A stretch of DNA of 64,000 nucleotides from assembly GCA_028564925.1 (NCBI GenBank), contig CM053029.1:190022440-190086439 (forward strand), in the 5' to 3' direction. Positions 46,390-55,799 of the stretch are shown one piece after another. This stretch comes from Lithobates sylvaticus (taxonomy: Eukaryota; Chordata; Amphibia; Anura; Ranidae). A program made the translations under genes and the position numbers. Positions within the stretch are counted from its first letter, which is position 1, and the number at the start of each line of letters is the position of its first letter. Under the pieces are notes generated by a model, which saw only the letters and a program-made list of their open reading frames with translations, made no database searches and was not told the DNA's origin.

Positions 46390-46875
46390 CATTTTATTCT
46401 TACTTAAACCAAGCAAAGCACCTCCCCCCCACCTAAACACTTATACCCACCTTGCCTGCACTTCTTCCTTAGTTGGCAGCAGTGATGTTATCTGGCGCCT
46501 GTGGGTATAAGTGTACATGAGGCCCTGTGAGGTTTGCTCAATCAGTATCACATGACAGAGAGTGATGTCACCAACACTGATGATTTTGGTACTGACTGCA
46601 ATGGAGGAAATAATGAGGCAAGGTAAATGTGAGGGAGTGGGGTGGCCTCTTTGAAAAAATACTGCCATGTTCTCTAGCATGGGCAAAGCCGAAAACTTTT
46701 GAAGAGGACATTTAAACTGTATTTATATCAAGGTGTTGCGAGAAGAAGCACATCACATTGTGGTTTGCAAGTGTTTATGCACCCCCCCCCCCCCCCCCCA
46801 AAAAAACACACATAGGGTAACCCATTAATTTCAAGGTCCAAAGTAGCTTATTGAGCTTTGTATTGAAAACTGCGT
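46390..46875. other. Intronic sequence, nothing recognised
   Basis: A C-run at 46781-46799 is the only notable feature. Confidence 0.5.
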
Positions 46876-46879
46876 GTCT

Positions 46880-47345
46880 ACTTGATGTGGCCTAGGCTTT
46901 TTTTTTTTTTTTTTTACCCTAATGCATTCTCTGCATTAAGGTAAAAGACCCCCCCTTTTACATTAATACCTACCAGACTCCTCCACTGACCATGCACTGT
47001 CCTGTCTACAGTGCTGCTGCTCTCCTCCCTTTCTCAGGAGAAGAGGGAGAGCCTATGGCTTCTGCTGCTGTCAGTCAAATCCTGTGACGAGGGGACAGGG
47101 GCATGCCCTGGCCACACTATGTGCATCTAGGGATGCACACAGCCCGGCCTGGGAGGGAGTCTGTATGGGTGCCCCCTATAGAGTTGCCAGCTCATCCCTT
47201 TAAACCTGAACAAAAATTACACAGATTCTGTAGATTAAGTTGGTAATTAAACTCACTTGGTGCCTCAGCACACCAAAGGAGTGGGGCTGAAGGAGGAGGT
47301 AAAGGACAGCTCTGTGCACAGAACAGGAAGTACAAACTTTACAAT
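46880..47345. mobile_element. Family C element
   Basis: It starts with the TTACCCTAATGCA / TGCATTAAGGTAA hairpin near 46914-46943. It shares 'CTGCTGCTGTCAGTCAAATC' and 'CAGCTCTGTGCACAGAACAG'. Confidence 0.7.
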
Positions 47346-47469
47346 AAAATAGGAGTCCTTACAATGTACCACACGTGTGCTTCATCGTGGTGCGATCTTG
47401 TGTGTTCAGGAAACGCTAAGGTGTGACTGGAGTCTAACATGAGATTGTGGTGATTGGACTTTAATCCAG

Positions 47470-48115
47470 AGTCTCATCTACCCCCTCCCAGTGTCACAGT
47501 CATGGGTCTCCCGGGGAATAATGGCGTGTTTGGGTGTAATGATCACACGTCCCCCCATAGCAGGCAGTCTCCGGAGATGTGTGCCTCGTGCAGGTCTCAT
47601 TGGCGCTTCTAGGCCGAGAATAGCGGACTATTTATATCATCAGAGCGGTGTGCGGCCCCGAGCGGCGTGCCAGAGAAGTATGGAGACACGCCAAGGCCTC
47701 CTTATCCCCGCGAGAGGGGAAGACACTCAGCACATGGCGAGGATGAAGGCACGGCCTCTATACACCGTCATGTCTGATCACACATGGACGGGCCGTACAA
47801 CGTGCTCAGAGGTGCACAGCGGCGCCCAGGCCTAACCAGAGACCCACGTTGCCTGTCTACACGGAGCATGCTGGGTAGCGGCGGGGGCGTGGTTACAGGA
47901 AGGCTGCACGTTCTATAGATCGGCACCGTCCATTAACCCCCAAGCCGCCAGGTACAATCTCCGCCTCCCTCCTCCTCCCCCACCCCAATCTACAAGCCAG
48001 GCAGCCCTCCTCCACCCACCAGCGGGCCAGACTGCAGTGTCATCACAGGGTGTATTGAGCCAATAGACACCCCGCCCCCTCTTCTGTCCCCGCCCCTCCC
48101 CCACAACACACACAC
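47470..48115. promoter_or_regulatory. CpG-rich segment inside LARP1 intron 1 (possible alternative promoter)
   Basis: About 600 bp are CpG-dense and contain no recurrent repeat family of this window. GAGCATGCTGGGTAG (47866-47880) is followed by GGCGGGGGCGTGG, resembling a ZNF143-type plus GC-box promoter arrangement. It lies 3.7 kb downstream of LARP1 exon 1. Transcript evidence is absent. An unrecorded repeat or an upstream exon of another gene is also possible. Confidence 0.35.
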
Positions 48116-48790
48116 ACACCATGTCACAAGCCTAGTAAGGGGATAGGGCAGGTGACCGGTCAGCATGGAGGATCCTCCCCCTCAGCACAACCATGCTAGT
48201 CCATGACAGTCCCTGTACATCCCGCACACAGTCCAGAGGTCACAGCGACATCAAATCCGTTTAATCACACCAGGACTACCACCCATCCAATCACAGGACA
48301 CAGACGTCCACAGCTACTAACCATCCAATCACAGGACACAGACCACCACCGCTACTACTAACCAGCCAGGCACAGCAGGACAACACACCTCACCATACAA
48401 CCTCTGCTCGTCCAATCATGCTGTAGGCGCACACACTGTACAATGCAGAGCAAACAATCTCCTGCACTATAACGCTGGCTACACATAGATTTCTTGTCCG
48501 ACTTTTCTTCGACTATATAGTACAAGGGTCTGCCTGCATACAAATTGAAAGTGTTCAGGTTTGACCTCATATGGTTTTGGAAAATCTAGAAAATGATATA
48601 GGAAAGGAACACTTTCTGCACCCCCCCCCCCCCCCCCCAAAAAAAACATTGGGTATACATTGCTAGGATTTCCTACAACATTTCCTGGTGAGAGCATTCT
48701 TCTAATCATCAGTGGGTCAAGCTGTTATTCATTTTTAACCACAGCAACAAGAATATTGGAAGTAGGAGGGAACATTTCTGGAACGCAAGT
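48116..48790. other. Intronic sequence with small tandem duplication
   Basis: 'CATCCAATCACAGGACACAGAC' type phrases occur at about 48284-48306 and 48324-48345. A C-run lies at 48619-48636. Nothing else was recognised. Confidence 0.5.
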
Positions 48791-48797
48791 CCTTTAA

Positions 48798-49667
48798 CCA
48801 TCTCAATACCCGTCATTCTCACCCCCTTCCTGCCCAAGCCATTTTTCAGCACTGTCATACAACACTGTACCCAGATGAAACTCATTTTGTCCCCACAAAC
48901 AGAGCTTTCTTTTGGTGGTATTTGATCACCTCTGCTGTTTTTATTTTTTGCACTATAAACAAAAGAGGGACAAGTTTGGAAAAAAAAAAAAAAAAAGTTT
49001 TACTTTTTGCTATAATAAATATCCAATTTTTTTTTAAACTAATTTTTTCCTCAGTTTAGGGCGATACGTATTCTACATATTTTTGGTAAATAAAAAAAAA
49101 AATAAAAAAAAATTGCAATAAGCGTATATTGATTGGTTTGTGCAAAAGTTATAGCGCCTACAAAATAGGATAGATTTATAGCATTATTTTTTTTTTTTTA
49201 GTAATAGCGGCGATCTGCGATTTTTATCGTGACTGCAATATTGCGGCAGACATATCGGACACTTGACACATTTTTGGGACCATTCACATTTATCAGTGCT
49301 ATAAAAATGCATTGATTACTGTATAAATGTGACTGGCAGGGAAGGGGTTAACACTAGGGGGCGTTGAAGGTGTTAATATGTTCCATGGGAGTGATTCTAA
49401 CTGGAGGGGACTCACAAGGGGAGGAGACCGATCAGTGTTTCTCTGTACTGAGAACACACCATCGGTCTCCTCTCCTCACAGGACCGTGGATCTGTGTGTT
49501 TACATACACAGATCCACGGTCCTGCTGTGTTACCGGGCAATCTCAGGTGCCCGGCGGACATCGCGGCCACGTGCATCGAGTCCCCAGTGACATTGCGCAT
49601 GCCCCCTGGTTGGCCAGGAAGGATGTCATATGACGCCCTCCCACCACGCCGCCTGGCCGTCAAGCAG
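48798..49667. mobile_element. Family A element with exact TTAA duplication
   Basis: TTAA lies at 48794-48797 and 49668-49671. It runs in the opposite orientation to 32295, with 'GAGCTTTCTTTTGGTGGTAT', 'TTGGTTTGTGCAAAAGTTAT' and 'GGCAGGGAAGGGGTTAACAC'. It also has a 20-bp inverted pair at about 49480-49520 (GACCGTGGATCTGTGTGTTT and its near-complement). Confidence 0.88.
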
Positions 49668-50050
49668 TTAAACACTCTTCTTTCCCTAAACTCCATTCAT
49701 TCAAAAAAAAAAAAAAAAAATCAGATGGTAAAGCAAATGAAATTTGTTGGAAATCCCATTCTGGTAACAAAAATGGGCTGCAATGTATCAGCACCCGTTC
49801 AGATTCCTCACACCAAATGTAAGTAGTTTGTGGCCCTGACTGGATATACAAGGGGACACATGACCACTTACACCCAACCCCACATAGCGATTATACAGGT
49901 CTGCCCTGCCTTCAATCCCAAAAAAACTGGACCCAGAGGTGACACAAGACTCCCATTCCGCCTTGGATCCTGTCCAGGGGGTAACAATTTGAGAGGCACA
50001 AACCCTAGGGTCAGCATACAATCAACTTTAAAGTGGATTATCAGTCAAAT

Positions 50051-50406
50051 CCTAACTATACTTACACCTGTTCCCACCCCCATTCTAAGCCTCTTCTACC
50101 TACCCCATGAAAGGAAAGGGGTGTATACTTACCTATACTGAGGGTGCCCCGCTTCGGTCACACAAGCACCCAGCAGCAGCTTCAGTGTAGAGGAGAAATC
50201 GCTAGGCAGTGATGTCACCCATAGACTTACTATGAAGCATTCGTTGTCAGCTGACCCTCTACACTGAGGCCGGTGCTGGAAACCAATCATGTGACTGGAG
50301 CACCCTCAGAATAGGTAGGTATACGTGTAGAATAGGTAGACATCTCTCTACAAGGTGGTTAGAATAGGCTTAGAATGAGGGTGGAGGCAGGTTTAAGTAT
50401 AGTTAG
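50051..50406. mobile_element. MITE with long inverted ends
   Basis: 'CTAACTATACTTACACCTGT ... CCATTCTAAGCC' on the left is mirrored by 'GGCTTAGAATGAGGGTGGAG ... TTAAGTATAGTTAG' on the right, about 45 bp with a few mismatches. The interior is unlike other families here. Confidence 0.7.
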
Positions 50407-50409
50407 AAC

Positions 50410-51736
50410 TTGTTTGGAGTTCCTCCAAGTTTACGTTAGTCTGTACAATCTTCTAGGGAGCCCCCCCAACAAGTATTTAGTGCAAAGGCCTGCCTGGTAG
50501 TCCCTCATATTACATAGCACTGGTAGATCTAAACTTGATTGTAATGTGTATAGTGAGCCTCAGATATACCAAAATTGAGGGCCTACATGATCTGTCCAAT
50601 CAGGCTGACCCATGTACTACATAGTTGTTGGCAGGTGTGAAGGCGATTGTACAATGTATATGGTGTAGTGAGTTTTATTTATCCCATCTGAAATCTGATA
50701 TTTCCATTTAAAGTGACCCCGTCACTGGGATAGAAACCTAAGTCAGCAGCACCCAGTATAAACAGGTTGATCTTTGATATTTTGAACAGCTGCCTATCTG
50801 ACCCAACAGGGTGTCAGAGACGATAGCACAGCCCAACCCCCCACTGGGTGCTGTGGTCTCTCCCAGCAGTCGCTACACCATGTAGTCTATGTTCGACACA
50901 CGCGGAAGTGTCAAGGAGCAGGAACATTTTACTCACTGCCTGCTGGAAACCCATGAAATCTACTTATTCTGGTGCTGCTGGGTCAGATTTTTTTATGCCA
51001 GTCAGGGTCACTCAAAAAGGTCAAAAGTGAAAAACTAGATTAAAAACGTGCAGACTTTGTTTATAAAGGACAGTCTAATAAATCACTGGAGATTCTGCCA
51101 GTTCACAACCCTTCCTTCACAGGGTGACAACACTTTCTCCCGCAGTTAATTCTCAGCAGCGTTGTCACCCTGTGATAGCTCCTCCCTTCGTATATTGAGG
51201 GGAGGGATTACCACTTCTCTGAGGCCCACATGATCCAAGCAGACACCCAACATCTGAGGGGAAATCATAGGGCATCGGGGAGTCCCACCTCTGCCAGAGT
51301 GAAGACCCTCGGGGAGTCCCGCCTCTGCCAGAGTGAAGACCCTCGGCGACCTGTGATGACATCACAGGAGCAGAGGCTGCTGGGAAGATCTGCATTAGGA
51401 ATATGAAAAGGTGGGGGGAGGGAGTGCATAGTTGATTGTAACAGAAGTAACCAGATTTACCAGAAACACACCTTGGGGCTGCTGTACACATGCACCTACC
51501 CACATCACCTCCATGTGCTGCCGGTGTACCTGAAATAAAAGCTACAAGAGCCATGTGTTCCAAGAGCATGCCTGACCAGCGCCAAGGTCTGATAAAAACG
51601 CAGCCCTGATGCATTTCACCCACCTAGAGGCCACCGCTCATGTGTACAGCCCTGATATGGTCAGCAGCCACACAAGAGGTCCTCTCAGGGAGGGTGCTGA
51701 TCAGCTCATCCCCCTGCTCGTGTATCAGGCCCCTCC
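50410..51736. other. Intron 1 sequence next to the LARP1 promoter
   Basis: It is mostly unique-looking. It has a perfect 15-bp inverted pair (TCACAGGGTGACAAC at 51117-51131 and its complement at 51161-51175) and a direct duplication of about 34 bp (51281-51345). A 152-residue minus-strand open frame (51165-51623) shows no domain and crosses the duplication. Confidence 0.5.
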
Positions 51737-51786
51737 TCATGGCGGACCCCTATGCCCCCCCCACCTCCAGGCATTGCTGCACTCAC

Positions 51787-51988
51787 CTGCCGGGTGTTGT
51801 CCATTCACCCCTCCGCTGCTCTTTATCCAGGGGTTCACCTTGGGCGGGGGAGCTTCCACGAACTCCCTGCGTCCCAGCACTTCGTCTCCGTCCGGTCCCA
51901 GCTCCTGCTTGCCCCCGTCCGAGTCCGGTGCCGCTGCTGGTTGCTGCAGGGGCGGCGGCATGAGCGGAGCCTCTACCTGAGTGGCCAT
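51787..51988 (-). CDS. larp1: LARP1 first coding exon (La-related protein 1, N-terminus)
   Basis: The exon encodes 67 residues plus one base of the next codon. It starts MATQVE and carries the block FVEAPPPKVNPW followed by VNGQHPA; these match the N-terminus of vertebrate LARP1 (human MATQVEP..., DFVEAPPPKVNPWTK, VNGQSPP, recalled from memory). The ATG at 51988 is chosen because it aligns with the known LARP1 start and lies inside a CpG-rich promoter. The exon ends at a consensus donor (CAG|GTGAGT, boundary 51787/51786), phase 1. LARP1 is a cytoplasmic RNA-binding protein that binds the cap and 5' terminal oligopyrimidine motif of ribosomal-protein mRNAs under mTORC1 control; that function lies in the C-terminal DM15 and central La module, outside this window. 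This N-terminal stretch is low-complexity, proline- and acid-rich, with no fold visible. It is clearly shorter than the human equivalent (about 140 residues as I recall). Confidence 0.93.
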
Positions 51989-52110
51989 GTCCCACCACCC
52001 CGGGCGGGCGCTTTTCTCTCACTTCTCTCTGCACGCGAAGGGCTGCGGCCTAGACGGCGGGCGCAGGCTCTGCTCAGTCACCGGGCGGCCCTCCCGACCT
52101 TATACCGCTG
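51989..52110 (-). promoter_or_regulatory. larp1: LARP1 5' UTR and probable core promoter
   Basis: Upstream of the ATG the minus strand is GC-rich and shows no splice acceptor, so the 5' UTR is probably contiguous with exon 1. A TATA-like box (GTATAAGG) lies at 52098-52105 on the minus strand, which would place initiation near 52070-52080. That start is inferred. No clear pyrimidine-tract (TOP) start is visible at that spot, although TOP identity depends on the true start site. Confidence 0.5.
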
Positions 52111-52289
52111 CAATATGGAAGCCAAGGAAGACCACGCGATGGGGCAGTGCGGGTACGCGCTCTGAGGCACGCCGACGTGCGCGCTCCACGCTGGGGAGGG
52201 GCGGGGCTGGGAGGTGTGTGTGAGGCGAAGGGCGGGGCACGAGGTGTGTGGAGGGAGGGGCGTGGCGCCTGGAGCTCCATTCATCTCGC

Positions 52290-52625
52290 TAGAGGGAATA
52301 CTAAATGCTGGCTGTTGTCAGCTCTGAGCCTGCACAGTGTGTGTGGAAGTAGAGGGAGTGTAAGAGCCAGGAAAGTAGCATTTTCCTGGAGGCAGCCAAT
52401 GTATTTCTCTGCTGAAGGGTCTGCAGTCCACCCATAACAGTAATAACTGCAACAGTTTGCTGAGTCACCCCTCAGTTGCTGTTTATCTCCAATATTCCAG
52501 CAATAAAGTAATATTACATTCCTCCTGTATTGAATTGTATTGTAAGTGAACTGTATGCCCTCGTGTTGTAAAGCGCTGTGCAAACTGTTGGCACTAAATA
52601 AATTGTATATAATAATTAAACCCTG
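52290..52625. other. Upstream flank of LARP1 promoter, nothing firm
   Basis: 'CCTCGTGTTGTAAAGCGCTGTGCAAACTGTTGGCACTAAATAAAT' type wording (52560-52605) is a repeat tail known in frogs ('GCGCTGTGCAAA', 'GGCGCTATATAAATA'); the rest is unrecognised. Confidence 0.45.
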
Positions 52626-52635
52626 ATGCCCCATA

Positions 52636-54556
52636 CAGGGGCGTAACTAGAAATCACAGGGCCCCATAGCAAAATGCACCACCACCACAAAAAAAAAAAG
52701 AACTAATGCCAGACACCCCACAGCATTACAGACCCCACCTCAGTGCAGACACCCCCCCTCAGTGCAGGACCCCCCCTAGCAGTACAGACACCCCCCAGTG
52801 CACACCACCCCCCTCAGTACAGACACCCTCCCAGTGCAGACCTCCCCAACATTACAGACCCCCCCTCAGTGCAGGACCCCCCCAGCAGTGCAGACCCACC
52901 CCCCTCAGTGCAGACCCCCCTCAGTAGTACAGAACCCCCCCTCAGTAGTACAGACACCACCTTAGTACAGACACCCCCCCTAGTGCAGACCCCCCCAGCA
53001 GTACAGACACCCCCCCTCAGTACAAACCCCCCACCCAAGTGCAGACCCCCCCCCATCGGTACAGACACCCCCCACCCAAGTGCAGACCCCCCACCCCTTA
53101 GTACAGACACCCACCCCCATTACAGACCCCCCATCCAAGTGCAGACCCCCCATCAGTACAGATGCCCCCCCACCTCAGTGCAGACAATCCTCCATTACAG
53201 ACCCCCCCCCCACCTCAGTGCAGACCCCCATCAGTACAGACACCCCCCACCTCAGTGCAGGCCCCCCTCAGTACAGACAATCCTCCATTACAGACCCCCC
53301 CCACCTCAGTGCAGACCCCCTTAGTACAGACAATCCCCCATTACAGACCCCCCCACCTCAGTGCAGACCCCCTTAGTACATACACCCCCATCTCAGTGCA
53401 GACCCCCTTAGTACAGACACCCCCATTACAGACCCCCCATCAGTACAGATGCCCCCCCACCTCAGTGCAGACCCCCATCAGTACATACACCCCCCACCTC
53501 AGTGCAGGCCCCCCTCAGTACAGACAATCCTCCATTACAGACCCCCCCCACCTCAGTGCAGACCCCCATCAGTACAGACACCCCCCACCTCAGTGCAGGC
53601 CCCCCTCAGTACAGACAATCCTCCATTACAGACCCCCCCACCTCAGTGTAGACCCCCTTAGTACAGACAATCCCCCATTACAGACCCCCCCCACCTCAGT
53701 GCAGACCCCCTTAGTACAGACACCCCCATCCAAGTGCAGACCCCCCATCAGTACAGATGCCCCCCACCTCAGTGCAGACCCCCATCAGTACAGACACCCC
53801 CCACCTCAGTGCAGGCCCCCCTCAGTACAGACAATCCTCCATTACAGACCCCCCCCACACCTCAGTGCAGACCCCCTTAGTACAGACAATCCCCCATTAC
53901 AGACCCCCCCACCTCAGTGCAGACCCCCTTAGTACAGACACCCCCCACCTCAGTGCAGGCCCCCCTCAGTACAGACAATCCTCCATTACAGACCACCCCC
54001 ACCTCAGTGCAGACCCCCTTAGTACAGACAATCCCCCATTACAGACCCCCCCACCTCAGTGCAGACCCCCTTAGTACAGACACCCCCCACCTCAGTGCAG
54101 ACCCCCATCAGTAGACACCCCTTAGTACAGACACCCCAACCCATTACAGACCCCCCTCAGTGCAGACACCCCCGCATTACAGACCCCCCCGGGTAGTGCA
54201 AACCACCCCGCGCTGAGTAGAGCAGAGTGCAGACCCCACAGCATACCTCAGAACAGCGGCGCCGGCGTGTGTCCCTCGAGGTTCGAGCGCAGGCTCCTCC
54301 TCCTCTCTGGATGTAAACAGAGAGGAGGGGAGGCGGCTTCGGTCCGCGCTGCTGTCCCTCCTCCTGCGCTCCAGAATAGAAGGCACAGTGAGCGGCGTTA
54401 GTGGTGCGGCTGCCGCTACCCACGGGTGTCACCCCCGCTAGCGGGTGTCACCCGGCGCGGCCCGCACCCGCCTAGCAACGCCGCTCACCGGGCCCTTGAT
54501 TGGCTGCGGGCCCCATAGCGACCGCATGTGTCGCTATGGCGGTAGTTCCGCCACTG
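52636..54556. mobile_element. hAT-type element with 8-bp duplication, enlarged by a minisatellite
   Basis: It starts CAGGGGCGTAACTAGAAATC and ends GGCGGTAGTTCCGCCACTG, with inverted termini of CAG(G/T)GGCG(T/G)AACTA type. GCCCCATA occurs exactly at 52628-52635 and at 54557-54564, the 8-bp target duplication expected of hAT. There is no transposase. Most of the interior (about 52705-54235) is tandem repeat, followed by a CpG-rich right part. Confidence 0.9.
52705..54235. repeat. C-rich minisatellite (about 1.5 kb)
   Basis: Variants of CAGTRCAGACMCCCCCC (about 17-22 bp) are arranged into higher-order blocks such as CCACCTCAGTGCAGACCCCC then TTAGTACAGACAATCCCCCA then TTACAGACC. Strong strand asymmetry gives long proline/threonine/glutamine open frames, which are not genes. 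Confidence 0.97.
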
Positions 54557-54564
54557 GCCCCATA

Positions 54565-54790
54565 CACACCATCAGAAAATCGTATGGAAAATAGCGCTTT
54601 CGAAGTGATCGTACGATAATCGGATCGTTAGTACAGAGCTTTCGAGAGCCGATCACGACAGTTCATCCGATATTAGTCTATCGGAGATGTAAGAAAAAAA
54701 ATTCGTACGATGCCAGATCGTACGATTTTCCTTTAATCAGTACAGCTATCGTTCGAAAATGCAATACATGGGAGCAGATTTTGGAGGTGG
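54565..54790. mobile_element. Family M MITE
   Basis: 'TCGAAGTGATCGTACGATAA', 'ATGCCAGATCGTACGATTTT' and CACACCATC start. The interior matches 25850-25935 in reverse. It lies immediately beside the hAT duplication. Confidence 0.6.
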
Positions 54791-55770
54791 GGGAAGGAAT
54801 TGCATTGTGTGTATTGTACGCCGGTGCAGTTACACAAATGGGGCAGTAGGGACACCCCTATTTGTCCGAGGTGTCAAGTCCAATCAGGAAATCTTATCCA
54901 TATGCTCTGGAGATGTCCTAAATTGGTGAGGTACTGGAGCTCCATTGTAACCAAAATCAATAGCATTTTCCAGGTGCAGTTGACAGTAGACCTTCTGACA
55001 TGTCTATTGGGGAGCCTCAACGAGGAACTGTACACCCCTTTTGGTGTGCATTGCCCTCACAAGGCTGCTATATATATGACGATAGATTGAAAAGACTCTG
55101 GACGGCCGCACTCCAAAATAAATTCCAATGCCTTTTATTTGTGAAACAAAATCACACAAATGTGGATGACAGCAAAGCAAAAATCTCTAACGCGTTTCAC
55201 ACTACCAGGAGTGCTTACTCATAGCTGCTATATATAGCCAGAAAGCTAACTGCCTGTCTTTGACTCTCGGCAAATGCACCAAAAATTTCACAATGGATCC
55301 AACAGGTTAATTCTTATCCGAGAAAAAACATACGTATCATCATAGAAAATCACCAAAAAATGTTTACAGTATATGGCAGAGCTGGCTGAATTCACCAGAT
55401 GTAGCACCACCACAACTAGCATTAGATAGATCCCTGGGAATAATATGGCAGAACGGGTGACTTACCGGAGGCGGTCTATCATTAATTTAATGTTATTACT
55501 ACCACTACTCACATTGCCAGTGAGATTGAAGAGAGTTATTTTATCTTATGATTTTTTTTTTATTTTTTATGTATTTCTTCTTCTTACTGCTCTTTTTGTT
55601 TGTTGCACCCCCTTTGGTTGCGGGTGCTGAGAGAACTCATACATCATACAGTGATTTCTATGATATGGGATTGATTAGATGGTTATACATCTTCAAATAC
55701 CTATAGATTGTTTAGAATATACAAAAAAGACAAAACAAAACTGTTGTGCAAAAAAAAAGAAAATGCAATA
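54791..55770 (+). mobile_element. L1-type LINE, 3' end of ORF2 and 3' UTR
   Basis: The plus strand encodes an ORF2 C-terminal peptide: KWGSRDTPICPRCQ, NLIHMLWRCPKLVRYW and LLTCLLGSLNEE. These are the C-x2-C zinc-type and HxLWxCP motifs typical of the L1/Tx1 ORF2 C-terminus. After the 147-bp insert (55077-55223) the same frame resumes (IARKLTACLSLTLGKC) and runs to 'SLGIIWQNG'. The 3' UTR ends in an A-rich tract near 55750-55765. It is 5' truncated, as usual for LINE insertions. Confidence 0.8.
55077..55223. mobile_element. 147-bp insertion with 13-bp target duplication
   Basis: It is flanked by GCTGCTATATATA at 55064-55076 and 55224-55236. It contains 'TCTCTAACGCGTTTCACACT', 'GCACTCCAAAATAAATTCCA' and 'GAGTGCTTACTCATA'. 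The duplication length suggests LINE-type target-primed insertion (SINE-like), but no tRNA promoter boxes are clear. Confidence 0.75.
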
Positions 55771-55799
55771 CAAATGCATTACAACACATGACATCACCA

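Larger units (their letters stand above)
9230..51786 (-). other. larp1: LARP1 intron 1 (about 42.6 kb)
   Basis: The boundaries are set by the exon 1 donor and exon 2 acceptor. The interior is mostly interspersed repeats, listed separately. I found no additional conserved coding exon inside it. First introns of this size that separate a CpG promoter from the body of the gene are common in vertebrates and often hold regulatory elements, but I cannot identify any from sequence alone. Confidence 0.9.
51740..52290. promoter_or_regulatory. CpG island with GC boxes over LARP1 exon 1
   Basis: About 550 bp are rich in C, G and CpG, against the AT-rich introns either side. GC-box (SP/KLF-type) motifs GGGGCGGGGC at 52198-52207 and GGGCGGGGC at 52230-52238, plus GGGGCGTGGC near 52257-52266, lie 100-270 bp upstream of the TATA-like box. 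The position directly over the first coding exon fits an unmethylated housekeeping-type promoter. Confidence 0.8.

Noticed and set aside
47491-47835. 114-codon plus-strand open frame in the CpG-rich block
   Set aside because: GC-rich sequence has few stops by chance; the peptide resembles nothing known to me.
51165-51623. 152-codon minus-strand open frame beside LARP1 exon 1
   Set aside because: No recognisable domain; it crosses a direct duplication and lies in an intron. Probably chance.
52743-54114. Long proline/threonine/glutamine-rich open frames (up to 256 codons)
   Set aside because: They are translations of the C-rich minisatellite in several frames at once; no start context, splice sites or homology.
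54800-55090. Host zinc-finger-like gene
   Set aside because: CPRCQ...HMLWRCPK is the L1 ORF2 C-terminus, with a LINE 3' UTR following.
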